Shown here piece after piece: positions 52,412-60,639 of a stretch of 64,000 nucleotides of DNA (position 1 is the stretch's first letter; the number at the start of each line of letters is the position of its first letter). A model generated the notes under the pieces. The model was given only the letters and a program-made list of their open reading frames with translations. It was not told the origin of the DNA and ran no database searches. Origin of the DNA: Paenibacillus hamazuiensis (GTDB lineage Bacteria > Bacillota > Bacilli > Paenibacillales > NBRC-103111); the NCBI RefSeq assembly GCF_023276405.1, contig NZ_JALRMO010000001.1, positions 1,612,001 to 1,676,000 on the forward strand, read 5' to 3'. Position numbers and translations under genes: made by a program.

Positions 52412-54154
52412 TTGCATTTTTTAAAAAAATACGCGAGGAAGTACGGCGGGCGGTTCAGCTTAGCCGTGTTTTTCTTGACTCTGGAAGCGCTTGCCGACTT
52501 GCTGCAGCCGACCATCATGTCCAAAATCGTCGACGTAGGCGTCGCAAACAGCGATTTGCATTTTGTGCTGCGTATGGGCGGACTTATGCTGCTGATCACG
52601 GCAATGGGGGCGGTGGCGGCGTCGATGCGGAACATTTTGGCCACGCTGGTATCCCAGGCGTTCGGGGCGGAGCTGAGGGGCGATTTGTTCAAGAAAATCC
52701 AGTCGCTGACCTTTGAAAGCATCGACAAATTCGAACGGGCCTCTCTCGTGACGAGGCTGACGAACGATGTGACGCAGGTGCAAAACTTCATGAACGGGCT
52801 GATGCGGATTTTCGTTAAAGCGCCGCTCATCTGTATAGGCAGCCTGATCATGGCGACGCGGCTCGACCCGCAGCTTGCGATTGTGCTGGCGGTCGTTGTG
52901 CCGATCGTCGCTTTGCTGATCATTTTCAACCTGAAGCTCGGCTTTCCGCTTTTTATAAACGTGCAGCGGGCGCTTGACCGGGTGAACGGCGCGATGCGCG
53001 AATATTTGTCCGGCGTAAGAGTCGTCAAGGCGTTCAACCGCTTCGACTTTGAAGTGGACAAATTCAATAAAACCAATGAGGAATACCAGTCGCGAACGAT
53101 CCGCGCCATGCGGACGATGGCGGTATTTAATCCGGCGATCATGCTGACGGTCAATTTCGGCATCATTGCCGTCATCTGGCTTGGCGGCCTCGGGGTAAGC
53201 CGGGGTGACATGCAGGTCGGCCATATTATTGCGTTTATCAACTATATGACGCAAATTTTGTTTTCGCTGATGATGATCTCAATGGTGTTCAACATGTTCA
53301 TCCGCGCGAAAGCGTCGGCCGGCCGAATCGGGGAAGTGTTCGAGCAAAGTAACGATATGACGTGGAAGGAAAACGCAGGGGTCGGCACCGCGGTTAAAGG
53401 TCGGGTCGATTTTGAAAACGTAACCTTCTCTTATGAAGGGACGTCCGGGCTTCCCGCCGTGAAAAACGTGAACTTAACCGTGCTGCCGGGGGAAACCGTC
53501 GGCATTATCGGCTCCACCGGCTCGGGAAAAAGCTCTCTCGTCAGCCTCATTCCGAGGTTTTACGATGCGGTTTCCGGATCGGTCAAGGTGGATGGCGTGG
53601 ACGTCCGCGATGTAGATCCGAAGATTTTGCGGGAAAAAATCGCGCTTGTTCCGCAGAAGACGGTGCTGTTCACCGGAACCGTCACGGAAAATATTCGCTG
53701 GGGCAAGGAGGATGCCAGCGCGGAGGAAATCGAGGCGGCCGCGAGGATGGCGGAAGCACACGACTTTATCGCTTCGTTCCCGGAAGGGTACAATACGATG
53801 CTCGGGCAGCGGGGAGTCAATTTTTCAGGCGGTCAAAAGCAGCGGGTATCGATCGCCCGGGCGCTTGTGCGCAGGCCGGAAATTCTCATTCTCGACGACT
53901 GCACGAGCGCAGTCGATGTCGCGACGGAAGCGAGAATCAAAGAAGCGCTGAAGACGTATGCAAAGGACCTCACCTGTATTCTGATCGCGCAAAGGATCAC
54001 TTCCGTGATGGACGCGGACAAAATCGTTGTTATGGACAACGGGGAGATCGTCGGCATCGGCAAACATCACGAATTGATGAGAAGCTGCCTCGTGTACCAG
54101 GAAATTTTCCAGTCCCAGGTCGGAAAGGAGCTGCAAAAAGATGTCACAGCCTAA
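52412..54154 (+). CDS. ABC exporter subunit with degenerate ATPase site (BmrC/YheI type)
   Basis: 580 residues from the TTG at 52412 (GAGGGGGAG about seven bases upstream); a GTG at 52316 is in frame but has no RBS. Six membrane helices in the first 320 residues, then the nucleotide-binding domain. Walker A GSTGSGKSS is intact; the signature is FSGGQ. After Walker B the sequence is LILDDCTS, so Asp replaces the catalytic Glu, and the switch His is Gln (AQRITS), marking a degenerate site. This matches the subunit with the non-hydrolysing site in BmrCD-like heterodimers. It overlaps the second subunit by 14 bp. Confidence 0.9.
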   Translation: MHFLKKYARKYGGRFSLAVFFLTLEALADLLQPTIMSKIVDVGVANSDLHFVLRMGGLMLLITAMGAVAASMRNILATLVSQAFGAELRGDLFKKIQSLTFESIDKFERASLVTRLTNDVTQVQNFMNGLMRIFVKAPLICIGSLIMATRLDPQLAIVLAVVVPIVALLIIFNLKLGFPLFINVQRALDRVNGAMREYLSGVRVVKAFNRFDFEVDKFNKTNEEYQSRTIRAMRTMAVFNPAIMLTVNFGIIAVIWLGGLGVSRGDMQVGHIIAFINYMTQILFSLMMISMVFNMFIRAKASAGRIGEVFEQSNDMTWKENAGVGTAVKGRVDFENVTFSYEGTSGLPAVKNVNLTVLPGETVGIIGSTGSGKSSLVSLIPRFYDAVSGSVKVDGVDVRDVDPKILREKIALVPQKTVLFTGTVTENIRWGKEDASAEEIEAAARMAEAHDFIASFPEGYNTMLGQRGVNFSGGQKQRVSIARALVRRPEILILDDCTSAVDVATEARIKEALKTYAKDLTCILIAQRITSVMDADKIVVMDNGEIVGIGKHHELMRSCLVYQEIFQSQVGKELQKDVTA

Positions 54155-56030
54155 CGAAGCCGGCAGAGAGTCGAGAGGGCCGCAGCCGCCGCAGGACGTT
54201 CCGATGCTGAACAACCCGGCCAGGCCGGGGGGATTCGGAGGTCCGGGCAGAGGGGCTCCCGTCGTCAAACCGAAAAATTTCAAAGGGACGATGAAGCGGC
54301 TTTGGTTTTATTTTGGCAAAGAACGAAAATGGCTGTCGGTGATTTTCGGGTTCATTGTGATCGACGCCGTCATTACGTTGTTCGGCCCTTATCTGATCGG
54401 CGTATCCATCGATGCGATGACGGCGGCCGGCGGCTCGGTCGATTTCCATCTGCTCGAGCTGATGATTCTGGTGCTGTTTGCCGCTTACGTATCGGACGGG
54501 GGGCTGACCCTGCTGCAGGGCTGGCTCATGGCGGGCGTGTCGCAGCGCATCGTTGCAGGCCTGAGGCGCGCCTTATTTGCGAAGCTGCAAAAGCTGCCCT
54601 TGGCGTTTTTCGACTCCCGCCGTCACGGTGAGCTGATGAGCCGGCTGTCCAACGACATCGATAACGTGAGCAACACGATATCCCAGTCGACGACGCAGCT
54701 GATGACCGGATCGATAGCGATTTTGGGTTCGCTGACGATGATGCTGATCCTCAGCCCGCTGCTGACGTTGGCCAGCATGATCACGGCGCCGCTGGTCATT
54801 CTGCTGGCGCGCACGATCACGAAAAGAACAAGCGTGCTGTTCAAGGAGCAGCAGGCGCAGCTGGGCAGGCTCAACGGGCACATCGAGGAGACGATTTCCG
54901 GCATCCAGGTCGTCAAGGCGTTCAACCATGAGCGGAAGGCGATCGAGGAGTTTGAAGAGGTTAACGAGAAGCTGTACAAGGTGGGCCTCAGGGCACAAAT
55001 CATTTCCGGCTTCCTGATGCCGATAATGGCGGTCATCAACAACCTCGGATTTGCGGCGGTGGCGGTTGTCGGCGGCGTGTTGGCGATCAAAGGCCACATT
55101 ACGGTCGGCGTCATCGCCAGCTTTCTCAGCTATTCCCGCCAGTTCGTTCGGCCGCTCAACGAGATCGCCAACATCTACAACATCATGCAGTCCGGCGTGG
55201 CCGGCGCGGAACGGGTGTTCGAGGTGCTCGACGAAAAGGAGGAGCCGGAGGATGCTCCCGGCGCGGTCGTGCTGGACAATCCGCAGGGGCGCGTCGTGTT
55301 TGAAAACGTCAGCTTCGGCTACCGGCCGGAGGTGCCGATTTTGAAGCACGTCAGCTTCGAATCGCCGGAAGGCAGCAGCACGGCGTTGGTCGGGCCGACG
55401 GGTGCGGGCAAAACGACGATCGTCAACCTGCTCACGCGGTTTTATGACGTTACCGGGGGGCGTATTTTGATCGACGGCCGCGACATCAAGGAATATACCC
55501 GGGACAGCCTGCGGAGGTGCTTCGGCATCGTGCTCCAGGATACGTATCTGTTCTCCGGCACGATCAAGGAAAACATCAAGTACGGCAAGGCGGACGCTAC
55601 CGACGAGGAAGTGGAGCAGGCGGCCCGCATGGCTAACGCCGATGCGTTCATCCGCCGTCTGCCCGCCGGGTACGACACGATGCTGACGGAAAACGGCGGC
55701 AATTTAAGCCAGGGCCAGCGGCAGCTGCTCGCGATCGCACGTGTCATTCTCGCCAGGCCGTCGATTCTCATCCTCGATGAGGCGACGAGCAGCATCGACA
55801 CGCGCACCGAGCTGCACATCCAGGATGCGCTGCTGCAAATTATGCGGGGCCGCACCAGCTTCATCATCGCCCACCGGCTGAACACGATTCGCGACGCCGA
55901 TACGATCATGGTCATCGACCGCGGGCAAATTATCGAGCAGGGCAGCCACGACCGGCTGATCGAAGAAGAAGGCACGTACCATCGGATGTTTGTGAATCAG
56001 TTCAAAAATATCGAAGGCGCTTCGGCGTAA
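54141..56030 (+). CDS. ABC exporter subunit with consensus ATPase site (BmrD/YheH type)
   Basis: 629 residues, start inside the end of the first subunit. The N-terminal 45 residues are a Pro/Gly-rich tail, followed by six membrane helices. The ATPase has Walker A GPTGAGKTT, signature LSQGQ, Walker B LILDEATSSID with the catalytic Glu, and AHRLNT with the switch His. The LSQGQ signature is the degenerate one, which pairs with the degenerate Walker site of the first subunit, while its own consensus Walker site pairs with FSGGQ of the first. The two therefore form one consensus and one degenerate site, as in multidrug or lipid exporters. Substrate unknown. Confidence 0.92.
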   Translation: MSQPNEAGRESRGPQPPQDVPMLNNPARPGGFGGPGRGAPVVKPKNFKGTMKRLWFYFGKERKWLSVIFGFIVIDAVITLFGPYLIGVSIDAMTAAGGSVDFHLLELMILVLFAAYVSDGGLTLLQGWLMAGVSQRIVAGLRRALFAKLQKLPLAFFDSRRHGELMSRLSNDIDNVSNTISQSTTQLMTGSIAILGSLTMMLILSPLLTLASMITAPLVILLARTITKRTSVLFKEQQAQLGRLNGHIEETISGIQVVKAFNHERKAIEEFEEVNEKLYKVGLRAQIISGFLMPIMAVINNLGFAAVAVVGGVLAIKGHITVGVIASFLSYSRQFVRPLNEIANIYNIMQSGVAGAERVFEVLDEKEEPEDAPGAVVLDNPQGRVVFENVSFGYRPEVPILKHVSFESPEGSSTALVGPTGAGKTTIVNLLTRFYDVTGGRILIDGRDIKEYTRDSLRRCFGIVLQDTYLFSGTIKENIKYGKADATDEEVEQAARMANADAFIRRLPAGYDTMLTENGGNLSQGQRQLLAIARVILARPSILILDEATSSIDTRTELHIQDALLQIMRGRTSFIIAHRLNTIRDADTIMVIDRGQIIEQGSHDRLIEEEGTYHRMFVNQFKNIEGASA

Positions 56031-56041
56031 GCGGAAAAGAT

Positions 56042-56082
56042 CTGCCTCCAAGTCATGCTGTAGACTTGGGGGCAGTTTTTTT
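56042..56082 (+). terminator. Terminator after the ABC exporter
   Basis: CTGCC-t-CCAAGTC pairs with GACTTGG-g-GGCAG, followed by eight T. Confidence 0.88.
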
Positions 56083-56164
56083 TGTTGACAGGACTCTCCA
56101 AAAATAAAACTTCAGACAGATCATATGCGTCTAATCTATTGAAAAATAACAGGGAGTGAAGCGG

Positions 56165-57283
56165 ATGAGAATAAAGCAATATGCAGTCGGGTTTGTTTGC
56201 GGAGCGATTTTATCGGCGTCTACCGCCATATTTGCGTCGGACGCGATTGAGGCCTATTTATTTCCAAGCAAAGTTTTGTTTCATTCCGGTGTGACGGTAA
56301 CCGAAATCGACGGCTCGGAGGTGCTTAATTACAAAGAGAAAGCGTACGTTCCTCTTCGCTCCTTTGCCGAAGCGACCGGTTCGCAGGTTGATTTTAACGA
56401 GGGGAATGGAAGCGGAGAGAACGGAAATCGGCCGGCTATAAACATTTATTTGCCTTCCTTGGCTAATAACGCGAATGAATCCATTGAGGACCCGGATCAT
56501 TATGTAACCGTGTCGGAACTTAGACTGGAAAAGGGGGAGGCTGGAATCACCCGCTTGACCGGAGGCACCGTTAAGATCAATAAAGAGCTGGCAGGCAAAG
56601 TAATCGATATCGAGATGATCCGTAAAGACGGTCAAATCTTAACCTCAACCGATTACGTATATTTGGACAATCAGGATACGGCCCCCCCGAAGCCCGGCGA
56701 CATCCGCACTTTTCAGACCTATACTTCATTTGCCGGGGAGCCGGTTTCTTACCGGGTCGCAGTCCGGGATTTTCTGAAAACGGAGCCGCGAGGGATCGTA
56801 TCTATGTACGACCATCCTTTTGTGATTCTTTTCAATCCGCCGCTCGGTTATCCGGGAACATTAACGATCGGCAAAGTCAGCCCGTTCAAGATCAGCTTTT
56901 ATAACACAAATTCAAAAGCTGTTTCGTTGGAGCCGGTCAACATGCAGGTGGAAGTTTACACGCGGGGTGAAAACAACGAGCCTCTCGATTTGGTTTACAG
57001 CTTCAAGCTGCCGGAGATTGGCGGAAAAATGAATGCGATGACGGGGTATACCGTGACGGTCCCGTGGAATCAGCGGGGAAACGACAGGCAAATCATTCCC
57101 CCGGGTTCATACATTGCGAAGCTTTCGAGGCCGGACACGGTTCGATATGTCGAGGAAGGAAGCACGGAGGTCAAATCGTTTACCTTTTTGCCGGATACGC
57201 GGTATCCGACCCGATTTCCATTGAAGTACGAGATGAGAGTGCCGGAATCCGGCGATATGGGCGCTCTCAGTCATTCCGAATAA
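56165..57283 (+). CDS. Secreted protein with copper-amine-oxidase-like N-terminal domain
   Basis: 372 residues. AGGGAG at 56151-56156 gives the ATG at 56165. A signal peptide (about 1-27) precedes a short stalk domain found in Paenibacillus surface proteins: DAIEAYLFPSKVLFHSGVTVTEIDGSEVLNYKEKAYVPLRSFAEATGSQVDFNE. The C-terminal third (about 230-360) looks like a BsuPI or other beta-sandwich domain: PFKISFYNTNSKAVSLEPVNMQVEVYTRGE, ending IPPGSYIAKLSRPDTV. The downstream broken genes have the same kind of modules. Role unknown; likely at the cell surface. Confidence 0.75.
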   Translation: MRIKQYAVGFVCGAILSASTAIFASDAIEAYLFPSKVLFHSGVTVTEIDGSEVLNYKEKAYVPLRSFAEATGSQVDFNEGNGSGENGNRPAINIYLPSLANNANESIEDPDHYVTVSELRLEKGEAGITRLTGGTVKINKELAGKVIDIEMIRKDGQILTSTDYVYLDNQDTAPPKPGDIRTFQTYTSFAGEPVSYRVAVRDFLKTEPRGIVSMYDHPFVILFNPPLGYPGTLTIGKVSPFKISFYNTNSKAVSLEPVNMQVEVYTRGENNEPLDLVYSFKLPEIGGKMNAMTGYTVTVPWNQRGNDRQIIPPGSYIAKLSRPDTVRYVEEGSTEVKSFTFLPDTRYPTRFPLKYEMRVPESGDMGALSHSE

Positions 57284-57464
57284 CCATATAAACGATCAGT
57301 CCCGCCAACGGAAAAAACAATATCGCAAGCAGCACGAGGAGGGCGTATTCCGAGCTTTTGCCTCTGCGTTTGCAATCTCTGTAGGCCCATAGACAACAAA
57401 GAATATGTGCGACAAAAAGCGCGATCGAAAAAAGAAACAAAATTAAGCCCGTAATAATGGCCAT
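57267..57464 (-). CDS. Small two-helix membrane protein with PLDc_N-like motif
   Basis: 65 residues from the ATG at 57464, eight bases after TGGAGG; a longer frame starts at 57476. Two membrane spans are separated by AYRDCKRRGKSSEY, followed by a second helix ending FFPLAGLIVYMVIRND, the pattern of the phospholipase D nuclease N-terminal (PLDc_N) mini-domain. Many Bacillales encode such stand-alone proteins. Its 3' end overlaps the end of the gene at 56165 by 17 bp, convergently. Confidence 0.7.
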   Translation of the reverse strand: MAIITGLILFLFSIALFVAHILCCLWAYRDCKRRGKSSEYALLVLLAILFFPLAGLIVYMVIRND

Positions 57465-57598
57465 GTTAACCTCCAAAACAAACTTTTTCTAAGTATACGG
57501 GGTTCGTTGCCAAAAGTTGCGTTTTAAGTAAACGGGTAAGCAACTGTCGCCGCTTGAATGACGTCTATAACTACATTGAGGAGAAATGGGGTGTCTTA

Positions 57599-58197
57599 TT
57601 GAAAAAATTTACAATCGGATTATTTTGCGGGATTGCCGTCTCGTGCTCGTCCATAACTCAAACAATGAAAAAATCGGCGAGGCCGCCATCGGCGGCAGCG
57701 ATTTTGGGGTTGACGCCGTGCCCTTCGTGACAGAAGGAAATGGGGATTTTAGACAATATTCGGCGGTTAACCTGCGCATCGACGCTGTCAATGATCATTC
57801 GATCGCTGCGGCGCCAAGCATCGTATACGATAACGCGGAGAGCGGTTTCACTCTTGCTCTTCCCGCAACCTGGGCCGGAAAATACTCGGTAGAGGAGCAG
57901 ATGGACGGGGGTTCCCAAACCGGCAGCATTCATTTTATCGATACGGCGAATAAACGGTTTGGCAGAGTCATTTTTACGATCACCATATGGAACAAAGAAG
58001 ATTGGGAAGCCAACGCCCAAACGGCAGCCGGAATCGGTTATATTGTCAAGATCGGCGAGCGGGGAGACAAGGTGTTCACTTTAAGTAAGCCGGGAGATGT
58101 CGAATACGATCCGGAGGACATGAAGCTGGGCGCCGAATATGCATCCATGAGGAAGTATGTGGGTACGATACAAACCAGCTTTAAAATCAAGGAGTAA
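57599..58197 (+). pseudogene. Secreted stalk-type protein, frameshifted after the signal peptide
   Basis: A TTG at 57599, five bases after GGGGTG, starts MKKFTIGLFCGIAVSCSS, a clear signal peptide similar to that of the gene at 56165. That frame soon becomes out of step and ends at about 57730. The rest of the protein continues in the -1 frame: VPFVTEGNGDF..., PSIVYDNAESGFTLALPATWAGKYSVEEQ, then FTITIWNKEDW and KVFTLSKPGDVEYDPEDMKLGAEYASMRKYV, a module known from copper-amine-oxidase-like surface proteins. The shift most likely lies in the A6 run in AATGAAAAAATCGG near 57667. Either a decaying gene or a sequencing error. Confidence 0.65.
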
Positions 58198-58302
58198 CAG
58201 GCGGCAATGAACCTTGTCCGTTGGAAAAAACCATTTATTGAACGTTTACAGCGGCGCTGCTACAGTTATGATTACATTGAAACAACGGGGGAGGATGCCT
58301 AA

Positions 58303-59649
58303 GTGATAACATGGAACAGACTTTTGGCTGCAGCTGCGTTATCGGCGGGCATTGCGGGGGCAAGCATGCTTCCGTCATATGCGGCGGGCCTATCCTTCAA
58401 GGATGTTTCGCCCGAATTTTGGGGTTATGCCAACATACAATGGGCGATTGACAATAAATTAGTCGACGGGTATCCCGACGGAACGTTTAAACCCGACCGG
58501 GAAGTGAGCCAAAATGAATTTTTAGCCATGCTTATACGCGCTTACGAGCCGGACGATCTTCATCCCGAGTCTTATAAAAATGAGCCGGACTGGGCTTTGC
58601 CGTATTTGCAATATGGCTCCAGAAAACGCTGGGATGTAACATGGGCGGCTCCCCAATCTCCGATCACGAGGGGCGATGTAGCGAGAATCGTAGCGAACGC
58701 TTCGGGAAAAAACTATTCCGTTGACGATTCGGTGCAATATTTGCTCGATACCGGTTTGTCGGATGGGAAAACGGCCAAAACGGTTGAAGGCTTCCAAAAG
58801 AACGATACGCTGACCCGGACGGAGGCGGTCGCATTCGTTCAGCGTTTGAAAAGCAGCCTGAAGGAGCTGCAGTCCAGTCCGGCCGACGAGCAAAAATACG
58901 TTGTGAAAATACCGGAGCAGCCGGCCGTTAACGCCGCAATAATCGATCAGTACATCAATTTGACGGCGAATACCGAGGTATATCAGCTTCCTTCCCAATT
59001 CTCGGGAGCTATAGCGACGATCGCGCCTCAAAGCGTTCAGGCGTTTGAAAAAGCGGGCAACTAGTATCACATTCACAGTACCTGGCTGGGCGATTCGTGG
59101 ATTTACGTCGACAGCAGTTCTTTGCAACACAATTCCTCGGAATATCGTGCGCCCGCATTCGTTCCTCTGAGCGACGTGGAAGGGACGTGGGCTTTCGAGC
59201 ACCAATACGACAATATTAGCTATAATATCAATTATTCGCTCGGAAATAACGTAGGTCCTAATCTGACTTATCCTCGAGGCGAGGAAATCAGGCAAGGCGA
59301 TCCCGTGTCTTTAACGCTTTCCGTGGCGGGTAAAGCTCCGAATGCGGTGGAGACGATAACCGGCCATGATTTCGAGGTCCAGATTTTCGGCAGCCAAGGG
59401 TTGGTGTGGAGAGGAAAGCCGCCCGCCGCGCCGGAAATTCCGCTTAACACGTTCGCCACGATGGGCATCGATTTCAAGTGGGACGGGAAAGATTCCGATA
59501 GGAAGCAGGTCCCGGCCGGGCGGTACTCGGTGATCTTAAAAACTCCGACAACGATCGAATATAAAGTCGCCGGGAAGGAAGGCACTTTTACCGAGCATAT
59601 TGAAAAAGCTGCCGACAAATCGCTCGGAGGTTATTTTACCATCAAGTAA
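58303..59649 (+). pseudogene. SLH-domain surface protein interrupted by an in-frame amber codon
   Basis: GTG at 58303 follows GGGGAGG by eight bases. Signal peptide to about residue 27, then three SLH repeats (about 31-80, with FKDVSPEFWGYANIQWAIDNKLVDGYPDGTFKPDREVSQNEF; then 95-140 and 142-190). An SH3-like domain starts near residue 224 (LTANTEVYQLPSQF), but TAG at 59062-59064 stops it. The same frame continues past it without further stops to 59649: YHIHSTWLGDSWIYVDSSS, then a beta-sandwich domain ending VPAGRYSVILKTPTTIEYK. SH3 domains of this type have Trp at this point (GN-W-Y-x-I), and TGG to TAG is a single change, so the intact protein would have been 448 residues. Confidence 0.8.
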
Positions 59650-59675
59650 GTTTGGGGAAGCATCACGGCCCGTAA

Positions 59676-59716
59676 AAAAAAAGACGACGAAAGCGGATTT
59701 GGCTCGTCGTCTTTTT
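59676..59716. terminator. Bidirectional terminator
   Basis: AAAGACGACGA (59680-59690) and TCGTCGTCTTT (59704-59714) with A and T runs on either side, placed between two convergent genes. Confidence 0.85.
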
Positions 59717-59731
59717 CGTCGAATACGGAGG

Positions 59732-60415
59732 TTACGTTGAAACATGATTGATGTGGGCATAATCGCGCGTTTCGCCGATTCGTCCGAAAACAATGAATCC
59801 TCCGAAGGTGACAAAAATGAGATGCACATACATAAACGTATTGTGGAACGGACCGGTCGTGATGAAAAATCCGACGATCAGCAGAGCCAGAACGACCAGG
59901 CTGACGATGCCAGCCGCTTTGGGAAACACCTTAGCTTGAAGAGCGTTTATGCCGAGCAATAAAATCCCGAGAATAATTCCCGGCAGAATCGGAATTAAAA
60001 TAAGCAGCTGCAGCGGAAACCGGTCGACGCTCAAATTGTTGATCTGTTCGGACAGCTTTTGCAAATCGTCCGCGTTATGCACGTAGCCGAACATGATCGG
60101 ATAGCTGATGATCTGTACCGGGCCGTGGAAAATTTCCAGCATCAGCCCGATAAAAAGCAGCGGGAAGCCGAGCCAATTCCACCATTTCAGCTTATGGGCC
60201 TGTATGAGGTAAACCGCCGGCAGCCCCATTAAAATAAACGTCGATGCGAAGGCTAGCAGCACATGAATATTGACAGCACCGGTGAGGAACGACGGTATTT
60301 CATCGACCGAAGCCGGCACATCCTCCAGATGGATCGCTTGGCCGACCGTTCCCATCAATCCTCCGATCAGCAGCATCCATCCGGCAAACTTCAAATATCC
60401 TTTAGGCACTTGCAT
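59732..60415 (-). CDS. Multi-spanning membrane protein of unknown function
   Basis: 227 residues from the ATG at 60415 (GGAGGG eleven bases upstream); the longer frame to 60592 runs through the divergent promoter and is unlikely. Six or seven predicted membrane helices with short polar loops (GQAIHLEDVPASVDEIPSFL; GYVHNADDLQKLSEQINNLSVDRFP). No conserved catalytic motif is visible and the family is not recognised. It is divergent from the NarL-type sensor kinase, so it may be a target of that system, which is positional inference only. Confidence 0.7.
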   Translation of the reverse strand: MQVPKGYLKFAGWMLLIGGLMGTVGQAIHLEDVPASVDEIPSFLTGAVNIHVLLAFASTFILMGLPAVYLIQAHKLKWWNWLGFPLLFIGLMLEIFHGPVQIISYPIMFGYVHNADDLQKLSEQINNLSVDRFPLQLLILIPILPGIILGILLLGINALQAKVFPKAAGIVSLVVLALLIVGFFITTGPFHNTFMYVHLIFVTFGGFIVFGRIGETRDYAHINHVST

Positions 60416-60559
60416 TGTTTTGATTTCCCTCCTCTTCGGCAGCTCCTGCTGCCCTGGCTGCATACATCGTAGCAGACCCCGAATCCTATCGATAAGAGGA
60501 ACGAATTCCCGGAAGCCGGGATTTTGTTCGGGAAATGTCTTATGTGGCCCCGGAAACGA

Positions 60560-60588
60560 TTTACGCGCTGCGGCTTGTGCTATATAAT
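60560..60588 (+). promoter_or_regulatory. Promoter of the NarL-type two-component operon
   Basis: TTTACG (60560-60565), a 17-bp spacer and TATAAT (60583-60588), 52 bp before the start codon. Confidence 0.7.
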
Positions 60589-60639
60589 GCAATCAGATTT
60601 GCGCGAGTGGCGACACTATTCGTAAGGGAGGCGCTGCAG

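Noticed and set aside
60416-60592. Extension of the 59732 membrane protein to 60592
   Set aside because: The added 59 residues lack a ribosome binding site and cross the divergent kinase promoter.
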